A stretch of 6,555 bases of DNA from positions 1 to 6,555 of the forward strand of contig CANDFU010000098.1 in assembly GCA_947384095.1 (NCBI GenBank), in the 5' to 3' direction. Shown here piece after piece: positions 1 through 5,709 of the stretch (position 1 is the stretch's first letter; each line of letters starts with the position of its first letter). The position numbers were made by a program, and so were the translations under genes. This stretch comes from an uncultured Roseburia sp. (GTDB taxonomy: Bacteria > Bacillota > Clostridia > Lachnospirales > Lachnospiraceae). Below the pieces are notes generated by a model. The model saw only the letters and a program-made list of their open reading frames with translations. It did not search any database and was not told the DNA's origin.

Positions 1-25
1 TAGTTTTGTTTTATGTTTTTGGCTC

Positions 26-63
26 TGTTGTTATTGTTGTTGTTGTTGTTGTTATTGTTGTTT
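26..63. repeat. (GTT)n microsatellite
   Basis: A run of TTG/GTT triplets, interrupted twice by ATT, directly precedes the B1 element. Because the B1 is in antisense orientation, this tract sits where the element's A-rich tail would be. It is therefore probably a tail that expanded into a simple repeat, as is common for rodent SINEs. Confidence 0.85.
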
Positions 64-195
64 GAGACAGAGTTTCTCTGTAGCCCAGGCTGTCCTGAAA
101 TTTGCCCTGCAAAACAGGCTGGCCTCAAACTCAGAGATCCAACTGCTTCTGCCTCCCAATTGCTGGGATTAAAGGTGTGAGCTTCCATACCTATC
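64..195 (-). mobile_element. B1 SINE (rodent), antisense copy
   Basis: Read on the plus strand, this follows the reverse complement of the B1 consensus from end to end. Visible landmarks are GAGACAGAGTTTCTCTGTAG at 64-83, CCCAGGCTGTCCTG at 84-97, CAGGCTGGCCTCAAACTCAG at 115-134, and TGCTGGGATTAAAGGTGTGA at 161-180. The 3' side (181-195) is degraded relative to the usual CACCACGCCCGGC. B1 is a 7SL-RNA-derived retroposon of rodents. Divergence from the consensus looks moderate, so this is an older copy. It has no function in a bacterial genome and serves only as a marker of host DNA. Confidence 0.93.
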
Positions 196-277
196 TCTCA
201 GAAACCAAGTTTTACATGTGGCTTCTGTCCTTCCATCTTGCTAAAGTGGGCTCTTCTCATTTCTGCTGCATTGCACG

Positions 278-418
278 TACCAGACTGGCTGGCTCTCAAG
301 CTTCTTGATGTTTCCTCTATCCCTTCTCCCTACGGGAGTCCTAGAATTACAAATGTGCACGACGGCATCCAGCTTTTTTTTTTTTTAAATATGGGTTCTA
401 AGCTCCAGTTATCAGGCT
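278..418 (-). mobile_element. RSINE1/B4-like SINE (B1-like plus ID-like part), antisense, cut at the join
   Basis: The first half (278-373) is a second, more diverged B1-like segment, with ACCAGACTGGCTGGCTCTCA near its start, GGAGTCCTAGAATTACAAAT at 335-354 and GTGCACGACGGCATCCAGC at 355-373. A run of 13 T (374-386) and AAATATGGGTTCT follow. Then comes sequence like the ID-related part of RSINE1/B4, where CTCAGGTCGTCAGGCTTG in the family corresponds to CTCCAGTTATCAGGCTTG here. The match fades after the CAGGCTTG at 413-420, where bacterial coding sequence takes over, so the ID-like part is incomplete. The assignment between RSINE1 and B4 is tentative; that it is a rodent composite SINE is fairly secure. 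Confidence 0.75.
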
Positions 419-424
419 TGTATA
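411..424. other. Chimeric junction between rodent and bacterial DNA
   Basis: From the left, SINE homology holds to about 420. From the right, the MATE reading frame holds to the codons for Leu-Phe-Ile-Ile (421-432) and then hits a stop at 412-414. The two kinds of evidence meet inside a few bases, so the breakpoint lies in roughly this interval. Base composition and sequence character also change here. There are no signs of an integrase site, terminal inverted repeats or a target duplication. Confidence 0.8.
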
Positions 425-1722
425 ATGAATAGTCCGGTGAGCGCCCATGTCAGTCCGTTTGTATACCAGATTCCCCACATGCCGACAGACGGGATCATCA
501 TCAGAACCCAGGCAAACCCGACCCTTCCGATGACTTCTGTCACACCGTTTATCATCGCAAACGTCGCATCCCCGACTCCGTTTAACATGCCGCGCATCAC
601 ATAAATCAGCCCGAGCGCAGCATACATAAAGCTGGTGATACGCAGGCCCCTGGCCCCGATCTCAATCACTTCGGGATCTTTTACGAATAACCCGACAATT
701 TCATCCCCGGCCAGATGCATAACCACGATCATGACGGCCGCAAATGCCAGTACAAGAAATACGCTTTTGCGGCAGCCTGTGCTGACCCTGTCATATCGTC
801 CGGCCCCGGCATTCTGTCCGGCAAAGGTGGACACCGCGGTCCCAAGCGAGCCCAGCGGCTGCTGTACCAGCTGTTCCACACGGCCCGTCGCCGTGTAAGC
901 CGCCATCACCACAGGCCCGAACCGGTTTACAACGCTCTGCAGCGCAATACAGGAAAACGCAATCAATGCATTCTGCGCCGCGAGCGGAAAACCGATCTGA
1001 AAGCTTTTCCGAAAAATCCTCCTGTCAAAGACAAAATGCCTCCGTGAAAGTTTCAGGTATGGATTTTTCCACACGCCATACCATATGGAACCTGCCATAG
1101 CCGCCGTCTGGGAAATCACGGTCGCCCATGCGGCTCCCGCCACGCCCGCATCAAATGCCAGAACAAACAAAAAATCAAGCGCGACATTTACGCCGCAGGC
1201 GATTACCAGAAAAACCAGCGGCGTCTTTGAGTCCCCGAGCGCGCGCAGGACGGAGGATATCATATTATATCCCGCCACAACGATCGTGCCGCCGCAGGCA
1301 ATCCGCATATAGATCAACGCATCTGCAAAAGTTTCTTCCGGCGTATTCATCAGCACAAGAATCGGTTCCGCCAGCAGTACACTTAAGACGCTCATCAGCA
1401 ATCCTGCCCCACATGTAATATAAACGGCATTTGCGATTATTTTTTTTACATATTCTTCTTTTCCCGCCCCAAAATACTGTGAGATCAGGATTCCGATGCC
1501 GGCGCTCAGTCCCATACACAGCGAAAAAAACAGAAAGCCCAGACTTCCCACCGCGCCCACCGCGCCGAGAGCATCCGCACCTACATATCTCCCCACAATC
1601 ACGGAGTCTGCCATATTGTAAAATTGCTGAAATACATTTCCCGCCAGCATCGGCAGGGTAAACCCGAGCAGCAGGCCAAGCTCATTCCCTTTTGTCATGT
1701 CACATACAGATCCGTCCCGCAT
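412..1722 (-). CDS. MATE-family efflux transporter, C-terminus lost at the host junction
   Basis: This encodes an inner-membrane multidrug and toxin extrusion transporter, which expels organic compounds using a sodium or proton gradient; the substrate cannot be read from the sequence. The 436 residues show the MatE signature near the N-terminus (QQFYNMADSVIVGRYVG, residues 32-48, with Asp39 in the first membrane helix) and the second MatE half from about residue 235. Some twelve hydrophobic segments are expected, and the last one (around ALTGLFII) is cut. Family members usually run another 10-25 residues with a basic tail. Here the frame ends two codons past LFII in a stop that lies in or at the rodent sequence, so the true gene is longer. 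The ATG at 1722 is supported by GGAGG seven bases upstream (1730-1734). It follows spoIIID on the same strand after about 118 bases and probably has its own promoter. Confidence 0.92.
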   Translation of the reverse strand: MRDGSVCDMTKGNELGLLLGFTLPMLAGNVFQQFYNMADSVIVGRYVGADALGAVGAVGSLGFLFFSLCMGLSAGIGILISQYFGAGKEEYVKKIIANAVYITCGAGLLMSVLSVLLAEPILVLMNTPEETFADALIYMRIACGGTIVVAGYNMISSVLRALGDSKTPLVFLVIACGVNVALDFLFVLAFDAGVAGAAWATVISQTAAMAGSIWYGVWKNPYLKLSRRHFVFDRRIFRKSFQIGFPLAAQNALIAFSCIALQSVVNRFGPVVMAAYTATGRVEQLVQQPLGSLGTAVSTFAGQNAGAGRYDRVSTGCRKSVFLVLAFAAVMIVVMHLAGDEIVGLFVKDPEVIEIGARGLRITSFMYAALGLIYVMRGMLNGVGDATFAMINGVTEVIGRVGFAWVLMMIPSVGMWGIWYTNGLTWALTGLFIIQA

Positions 1723-1747
1723 AATTCTTCCTCCAGTCGCAGCTCTT

Positions 1748-1790
1748 TAGCGCTCGCTACACTATATCAGCATTCCACTGGAAAAACCAG
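1748..1790 (-). promoter_or_regulatory. Weak candidate promoter and operator-like inverted repeat of the MATE gene
   Basis: On the minus strand TATAGT (1761-1766) is a plausible -10 box about 40 bases ahead of the MATE start codon. The matching -35 position (around 1784-1789, TGGTTT) is poor. Just downstream of the -10, at the expected transcription start, TAGCG and CGCTA arms flank two bases (1748-1759), a good place for a repressor to bind. A second short inverted repeat, CTGG-5-CCAG (1779-1791), overlaps the -35 region. The spacing is suggestive but each element is short. Confidence 0.3.
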
Positions 1791-1811
1791 AACAGATTTG
1801 TACAAAAATAG

Positions 1812-1845
1812 AAAAAAATGGTGCCCCTTCTTCGGCAATGTCACC
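1812..1845 (-). terminator. Possible weak intrinsic terminator after spoIIID
   Basis: Read on the minus strand, GGTGAC (1845-1840, overlapping the spoIIID stop codon) can pair with GGCACC (1825-1820), with one internal mismatch and a 14-base loop. One base later comes a run of seven T (1818-1812). The T run is convincing and the stem is short, so termination would be partial at best. Confidence 0.35.
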
Positions 1846-2104
1846 GATGGCTGGTGCGCTCGCGAAGGTATTTGTCCTTCGTCGCAAGTCCGCCGCGGAT
1901 ATGACGTTCCGATTTGTTGACATCGAGCACTTTTCTGGTCTCTGCCGCCAGAGAGGGATTTACCTGGGCAAGACGCTCTGTTACATCCTTATGTACCGTA
2001 CTCTTGCTTATTCCAAAGTGTCTTGCCGCCTGACGCACCGTTGTATTGTTGTCAATGATATATCTCGCAATCTCCATCGCGCGCTCTTCAATATAACTTT
2101 TCAA
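1841..2104 (-). CDS. spoIIID: SpoIIID, sporulation mother-cell transcription regulator
   Basis: SpoIIID is a small DNA-binding protein that switches mother-cell gene expression from the sigma-E to the sigma-K stage of endospore formation. The 87 residues match the family throughout: YIEERAMEIARYIIDNN at the N-terminus, a helix-turn-helix at about 22-45 (TVRQAARHFGISKSTVHKDV), and the hallmark C-terminal NKSERHIRGGLATKDKY, whose basic residues also contact DNA. The frame is open to a TTG at 2119, but the TTG at 2104 is the better start. AGGGGA (2115-2110) sits five bases upstream of it, and the protein then begins MKSYIEERA, like the Bacillus protein MKDYIEERA. The upstream TTG has no ribosome binding site and would lie a few bases from the predicted transcript start. 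It lies between an AraC gene and a MATE gene, which I do not recognise as a usual spoIIID setting. Confidence 0.95.
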   Translation of the reverse strand: MKSYIEERAMEIARYIIDNNTTVRQAARHFGISKSTVHKDVTERLAQVNPSLAAETRKVLDVNKSERHIRGGLATKDKYLRERTSHR

Positions 2105-2132
2105 AACTTTCCCCTGCAATACTTGTTTTTAC

Positions 2133-2161
2133 ATTGTATGCAGTGGCATTTTTGTATATAC
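2133..2161 (-). promoter_or_regulatory. Sigma-E-type promoter of spoIIID
   Basis: On the minus strand CATACAAT (2140-2133) matches the Bacillus sigma-E -10 consensus. It is preceded by exactly 14 bases and GTATATA (2161-2155), a good fit to the -35 consensus (G/T-A/C-ATATT). Transcription would start near 2125, giving a leader of about 20 bases that holds only the AGGGGA ribosome binding site. In Bacillus subtilis spoIIID is known to be transcribed by sigma-E RNA polymerase, so the motif and the gene agree. Confidence 0.75.
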
Positions 2162-2168
2162 TTCGTTT

Positions 2169-3059
2169 TCATATTCCAGAGACCGTTCCTCCGTCCGGAA
2201 TATCCTTCGCCGTTACTGCCCGTGCTTCCTCCCTGCGCGCGGCCGTTTTCCGGTATGCAGAAGGAGACACCCCGATATTGTTCTTAAATACCATCGAAAA
2301 GTACTGCTCCGAGGAATAGCCGCAAAAATAGGCGATCTCGGAATAGGACAGTCCGGAGCCGGACAAAAAATGGCATGCCCGCTTGAGCCTGAGATTTGTA
2401 ATGTATTGCTGCACGGGCACTCCGGTAATTTCTTTAAAAATCCGGTACAAATAGGTACGGTCCAGGCCGATAGCATCCGACACACTTTTCACCGAAATAT
2501 TTTTAAAATAGGAATCCTGTATCAGAGATACCGCCTGACTCACATAATATTCCTTTCTGGACAGCGGCTTGATATTGCGATTGCGCTGCATCAGCCTGGA
2601 ACAGAGCAGATAAAACTGCCCCAACGCGATATAGCTGTCCGGGATGGCCGCTTCACTCATGGCGACAAGCGGAGCTATGATTGAAGTAAGTTCCCCTATC
2701 GGCTCGTAATGCAGCACCGGGCAACTGCTGCCGATATTGCACAGCTGCATGAGCGGAAGCACATCAATTCCCCCAAATCCCATCCAGTAATACACCCAGG
2801 GATCCTCCTCGTCAGACTGGTACAAGATAGGTACGTTTGGCATCAACAGGAAACAGTCGTTCGCCTTCAGGTGATATGTCCGGTCATAAATCTGATAAAT
2901 CCCTTTCCCACTCACAATGCAGTGCAGCACATAATGGTCAATCATGGTCTGTGCAGAGCAATGCCCCTGTATCGTCTCATGATATCCACAATCCAGAATC
3001 CGTATCGTTTCGTTCGTCGACTCGTTCTGCCGGAAATAGCTGATATTCTTAATTCCCAT
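2169..3059 (-). CDS. AraC-family transcriptional regulator with N-terminal cupin sensor domain
   Basis: This is a one-component regulator of 296 residues. The N-terminal half (about 20-150) is an AraC-type sugar-sensing cupin, seen in the run GKGIYQIYDRTYHLKANDCF and the following DPWVYYWMGFGG. The C-terminal 100 residues carry two helix-turn-helix units: ISVKSVSDAIGLDRTYLYRI and LSYSEIAYFCGYSSEQYF, then the family signature GVSPSAYR. A tail of about 20 residues follows. The ATG at 3059 is preferred over that at 3074 because GGGAGA lies seven bases upstream of it, while the upstream ATG has none. It is divergent from a hydrolase and sugar-transporter operon, the classic position for a regulator of sugar uptake. 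The ligand is unknown. It ends 64 bases before spoIIID with no terminator visible between them. Confidence 0.93.
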   Translation of the reverse strand: MGIKNISYFRQNESTNETIRILDCGYHETIQGHCSAQTMIDHYVLHCIVSGKGIYQIYDRTYHLKANDCFLLMPNVPILYQSDEEDPWVYYWMGFGGIDVLPLMQLCNIGSSCPVLHYEPIGELTSIIAPLVAMSEAAIPDSYIALGQFYLLCSRLMQRNRNIKPLSRKEYYVSQAVSLIQDSYFKNISVKSVSDAIGLDRTYLYRIFKEITGVPVQQYITNLRLKRACHFLSGSGLSYSEIAYFCGYSSEQYFSMVFKNNIGVSPSAYRKTAARREEARAVTAKDIPDGGTVSGI

Positions 3060-3118
3060 GGCACATTCTCCCATTTTAGCAACAAAACATGAAATTATGG
3101 CAACATAGCTTTCTTTTA

Positions 3119-3147
3119 TTTATATCAGATTATGGTATAAATAACAA
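3119..3147 (-). promoter_or_regulatory. Sigma-A-type promoter of the AraC gene
   Basis: On the minus strand TTGTTA (3147-3142) and TATAAA (3124-3119) are separated by 17 bases, the ideal spacing. They match four and five of six consensus positions. The predicted start near 3112 gives a leader of about 50 bases before the ATG at 3059. The surrounding region is strongly AT-rich compared with the genes on either side. Confidence 0.6.
3133..3141 (+). promoter_or_regulatory. Candidate extended -10 promoter of the hydrolase-transporter operon
   Basis: TGGTATAAA fits the extended -10 pattern TGnTATAAT with one mismatch. No good -35 box precedes it (best is TTCTTT at 3111-3116), which is typical of extended -10 and activator-dependent promoters. 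It overlaps the divergent AraC promoter, so one bound regulator could affect both. Transcription would start near 3148 and leave a leader of about 150 bases that includes the inverted repeat at 3244-3266. Other starts closer to the gene are possible. Confidence 0.35.
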
Positions 3148-3243
3148 TAGAAACACAATATATTTTCACTTAATTTAAACAAAAATTACAAATATATGCT
3201 CTATTACGACGGTAAAATACAACAAATAGCCCTAATCAAACGA

Positions 3244-3266
3244 TTCCGGATAAAAACTTACCGGAA
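3244..3266. promoter_or_regulatory. 6-11-6 inverted repeat, operator candidate
   Basis: TTCCGG (3244-3249) and CCGGAA (3261-3266) form perfect six-base arms around an 11-base AT-rich spacer. They stand out in a region that is otherwise almost free of G and C. The same stretch also reads as a direct repeat, CCGGATAAAA (3246-3255) and CCGGAAATAA (3261-3270), 15 bases apart. AraC-type proteins often bind direct repeats with such spacing. It sits 35 bases ahead of the hydrolase start codon. Confidence 0.45.
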
Positions 3267-3300
3267 ATAAGATGACAACATTTTATGCAGGTGAAAAACT

Positions 3301-4125
3301 ATGAAAATTACGTATTACGGAACATCGGCCTCAGAGGCCTGGCCGGCGCTCTTCTGTAACTGTCAGGCCTGCACGCTGGCCCGGAAATACGGCGGGAAAA
3401 ATATACGGACGAGGAGCCAGTCTCTGATTGATACCACTCTGCTGATTGATTTTCCCCCCGACACAAACTACCACGCACAGATTCTGCATCTGAATCTGCA
3501 GGCCATACGTACACTGCTGATCACCCACAGCCACCACGACCATTTTTTCCCGTATGACATTTGCATGAGATCTTCTGATTTCGCATCGGGGACATCCGGC
3601 AGCAGGCTGTCCGTCTACGGAAACGAGACAACAGAAAAAGAATTTCGCGAGGCGGCCTTGATCTGCGGCAATATCAGCCAGTTTGTCACATTCCGGCGCC
3701 TCGAACCATTTGAACGGATTCTCACAGAAGACGGATATAGCGTCACAGCCCTGCTCGCCGACCACAATCAGCCCGAAAAATCATTGATGTATTTAATCAG
3801 CAGGAAAAACAGGACACTTTTCTATGCGCACGACACCGGAATCTTTCCAGAGTGCACCTGGCGATTTCTGGAAGGACAAAAGCTTGACTTTGTGAGCCTT
3901 GACTGTACGGCTCTCAGCCGGAACTGGCAGAGAGGGCATATGGGATTTGACGCGGTTGACGCCGTAAGAAAAAGACTGACAGAGATGAACTGCATCGGCC
4001 CCGGAACACTCCTTACCCTGAATCATTTTGCACATTTCGGGAATTTTACACATGACAGGATCTGTGAAATCGAAAACCCAAAAGGATATCAGGTGGCATA
4101 TGACGGCTGTTCCTATGAATTTTAA
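3301..4125 (+). CDS. PhnP-like metallo-beta-lactamase-fold hydrolase
   Basis: This is a 274-residue cytoplasmic metal-dependent hydrolase with no signal peptide. The metal-binding signature is intact: THSHHDH at 75-81 (His76, His78, Asp80, His81), His155 in ADHN, Asp178 in AHDTG, and a C-terminal His in LNHFAHFG (His242 or His245). Near the N-terminus C19-x-C21-x2-C24 in FCNCQAC resembles the extra structural zinc site of PhnP, the cyclic ribose phosphodiesterase of phosphonate breakdown. The length fits that family. Family members cleave phosphodiesters, often cyclic ones, but no phosphonate genes are near. The neighbours are a sugar-binding protein and permease, so it may act on an imported sugar phosphate ester; that is inference. 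The ATG at 3301 has AGGTGA six bases upstream. It appears to be the first gene of the operon. Confidence 0.85.
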   Translation: MKITYYGTSASEAWPALFCNCQACTLARKYGGKNIRTRSQSLIDTTLLIDFPPDTNYHAQILHLNLQAIRTLLITHSHHDHFFPYDICMRSSDFASGTSGSRLSVYGNETTEKEFREAALICGNISQFVTFRRLEPFERILTEDGYSVTALLADHNQPEKSLMYLISRKNRTLFYAHDTGIFPECTWRFLEGQKLDFVSLDCTALSRNWQRGHMGFDAVDAVRKRLTEMNCIGPGTLLTLNHFAHFGNFTHDRICEIENPKGYQVAYDGCSYEF

Positions 4126-4166
4126 AAACAGACGCCCGCTTTCTCTATCTCTGTAAAAATGGCACC

Positions 4167-4188
4167 AGGGCAGATAAAAATCTGCCTT
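4167..4188 (+). other. Hairpin between the hydrolase and binding-protein genes
   Basis: GGCAGAT (4169-4175) and ATCTGCC (4180-4186) are perfect seven-base arms around AAAA, and one wobble and one A-T pair extend the stem to nine. Only two T follow on the plus strand, so a full terminator is unlikely. It may cause partial termination, mark an RNA processing site, or protect the downstream binding-protein message. It sits in a 123-base gap in which I see no convincing promoter. Confidence 0.5.
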
Positions 4189-4248
4189 AAATATAGGCGA
4201 TCCGACAGGCGGGTCGTCCTTGTTCCAAATCAAAAGGAGGAAACTGAT

Positions 4249-5625
4249 ATGACAAAGAAACACTGGTTAAAATCAACCACAGCTTTGTGTCTGGCAGCTG
4301 GCGCCGTACTGTTGTCGGCATGCGGCAGCACGCCCGAACCGGAAAACAACACCGGAGGTGACGCGCCGCAGAGCAACGCCGGAACCGGAAACGATGTGCA
4401 GCCGACGGAAGACGGCACACAGGGGACGCCGGAGGGTTCCGCAGAATTCAGCGGAAAATCCATTGAAATCGCAACTTACCTTTCCGGCGACACCTTAAAC
4501 GCTTATAAGCAGGTCATCGCTGATTTTGAAAGCGAGACGGGCGTGACAGTCGTCCTGGATGAATATGGAAACGATTATGAGAGCACAATGAAGACCAGAA
4601 TGGCTTCCAACGACCTGCCGGATATTTTCGAGACACACGGATGGTCATTGATCCGCTATAAGGAGTACCTGACAGACCTCAGCGGCGAGCCATGGGCGGC
4701 TGACTTAAACAAAGCGGCTCTCGGCGTTATAAAGGATACGGACGGAAAACTCTATACCCTTATGACAACCGGCTCCTGCCTGGGCACCGCGGTAAATATG
4801 AATGTCTGCGAAGACGCAGGCGTCGACCCGTGGGCAATCGAAACCTGGGACGACTTCAACGAAGCCTGCGATACGATCAAAGCGGCAGGGTATACTCCGA
4901 TCGCAAACTATTTTACTTCGGCCGGCGCTCTGGCAAACGCAAACGGATCCTGGCTCAGCTATGAGGGAGAAATGTTCAACGACAATGAAGCAATGTTAAA
5001 CGGAACCTGGGACTGGGAGAATTTCCGGACGATCCTTACTTATCTTAAGACCTGGTTCGACAACGGATATCTTTATGAAGACTGCGGTACCATCGCACAG
5101 CCGGACGCCATTGAACGCTGCGCAAAAAATGAATGTGCTTTTGTCGTCGGCATCGGTTCTTCTTACCAGACGGCAGTCGTCACCCAGAATCCGGAAGTAA
5201 AAATGGCCATGATCCCGATCTGCGCCAGCAAAGAAGGCGGGGCACGCTTCTGCGGCATCGGCGAAGGCGCTTCCTTCGGCATCTGGAAGGACACCGAAAA
5301 CATGGACGTGTGCAAGGCATTCCTGAACTATGTGGCGGAAAACGCAGACGGTATCAATGTCGCCGCAGGAGAAATCAGCACGCTGCCTTCCGAGACCTCG
5401 AAATCATACGGTATGGAACTGATGGAAGAGATGGAGTCCCATTTCCCGGATGTCTTTTATGACAATCTCTGGGACCGCAAATACATGCCGTCCGGTATGT
5501 GGGGGATTTTCCAGAACGCGGCCGGAATGTTCTGTGAAGATCAGTCCGATTCCAGCATACAGGATGTGATCGACTACCTGAAAGAAAATTATACGGATTT
5601 ATATGAAGCTGCAAAGGAAGAATAA
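4249..5625 (+). CDS. Carbohydrate ABC transporter substrate-binding lipoprotein (CUT1, family 1)
   Basis: This is the extracellular solute-binding component of a sugar importer, 458 residues long. A lipoprotein signal (Lys3, Lys4, then a hydrophobic stretch) ends in the lipobox LSAC with Cys25 as the lipid-attached residue. A Pro/Gly/Asn/Thr/Glu-rich linker (about 26-69) spans the cell wall. The binding fold begins near IEIATYLSGDTLNAYKQVI (72-90) and shows family features such as DLPDIFETHGW and a late SGMWGIF. The mature part has eleven tryptophans, consistent with stacking against sugar rings, and ten cysteines besides Cys25, which is high for an exported protein. The frame is open to an ATG at 4159, but the ATG at 4249 has AGGAGG eight bases upstream (4235-4240) and puts the signal peptide at the N-terminus. 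The exact sugar cannot be told. Confidence 0.94.
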   Translation: MTKKHWLKSTTALCLAAGAVLLSACGSTPEPENNTGGDAPQSNAGTGNDVQPTEDGTQGTPEGSAEFSGKSIEIATYLSGDTLNAYKQVIADFESETGVTVVLDEYGNDYESTMKTRMASNDLPDIFETHGWSLIRYKEYLTDLSGEPWAADLNKAALGVIKDTDGKLYTLMTTGSCLGTAVNMNVCEDAGVDPWAIETWDDFNEACDTIKAAGYTPIANYFTSAGALANANGSWLSYEGEMFNDNEAMLNGTWDWENFRTILTYLKTWFDNGYLYEDCGTIAQPDAIERCAKNECAFVVGIGSSYQTAVVTQNPEVKMAMIPICASKEGGARFCGIGEGASFGIWKDTENMDVCKAFLNYVAENADGINVAAGEISTLPSETSKSYGMELMEEMESHFPDVFYDNLWDRKYMPSGMWGIFQNAAGMFCEDQSDSSIQDVIDYLKENYTDLYEAAKEE

Positions 5626-5634
5626 GTGAAACGA

Positions 5635-5679
5635 CTGCCTCCGCCTGCGGGCGGCAAATGCCCCCGCCTGCGGAGGCAG
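5635..5679 (+). other. Long GC-rich hairpin between binding-protein and permease genes
   Basis: CTGCCTCCGC (5635-5644) and GCGGAGGCAG (5670-5679) are perfect ten-base arms. Inside, after a CT/CT internal loop, GCGGG pairs with CCCGC and GGC with GCC, leaving one bulged C and an AAAT loop. The ten-base word CCGCCTGCGG occurs twice (5641-5650 and 5664-5673). No T tract follows, so it is not a standard terminator. It fills the 84-base gap and ends 30 bases before the permease ATG. Such structures after binding-protein genes are known to stabilise the upstream message and reduce permease expression, as in the malE-malF gap of Escherichia coli. Confidence 0.8.
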
Positions 5680-5709
5680 AGCATTCTCCCCGTGAAAGGA
5701 TGAAATGTT

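Larger units (their letters stand above)
1..418. other. Rodent host DNA fused to the bacterial sequence
   Basis: This stretch has no credible bacterial gene. It reads as rodent genomic DNA: a GTT microsatellite, an antisense B1 SINE, about 80 bases of unassigned sequence (roughly 196-277), and a second antisense SINE with a 13-T tract. The two short open frames inside it run through SINE sequence, have no ribosome binding site and resemble no protein. B1 and RSINE1/B4 repeats are confined to rodents, so the piece points to a mouse or rat as the sample host. I cannot separate mouse from rat by eye. The most likely origin is a chimeric clone or a misassembled contig from a gut metagenome. Confidence 0.9.

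Noticed and set aside
374..386. Run of 13 T as a terminator of the MATE gene
   Set aside because: The MATE gene is transcribed leftward, so its transcript would carry A here, not U. The tract is an internal A-rich region of the SINE.
1..424. Horizontal transfer of host DNA into a bacterial genome
   Set aside because: There is no integration hallmark, the join falls inside a gene, and host contamination is common in gut samples; a chimera explains it with fewer assumptions.
102..432. Two short plus-strand reading frames (68 and 64 residues) in the first 432 bases
   Set aside because: They run through rodent SINE sequence, have no ribosome binding site and no protein-like composition.
635..1661. 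Several plus-strand frames of 75-110 residues opposite the MATE gene
   Set aside because: They are antisense shadows of a clear membrane-transporter gene, with arginine- and proline-rich translations and no ribosome binding sites.
3158..3197. Inverted repeats ATATATTT/AAATATAT and TAATTT/AAATTA in the control region
   Set aside because: The region is so AT-rich that repeats of this length are expected by chance.
4159..4248. Thirty-codon N-terminal extension of the binding protein
   Set aside because: It would bury the lipoprotein signal peptide, runs through a hairpin, and lacks a ribosome binding site, while AGGAGG precedes the ATG at 4249.
3793..4263. 156-residue minus-strand frame opposite the hydrolase and its downstream gap
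   Set aside because: It is antisense to a protein with intact catalytic motifs, has no recognisable domain and overlaps the binding-protein ribosome binding site.
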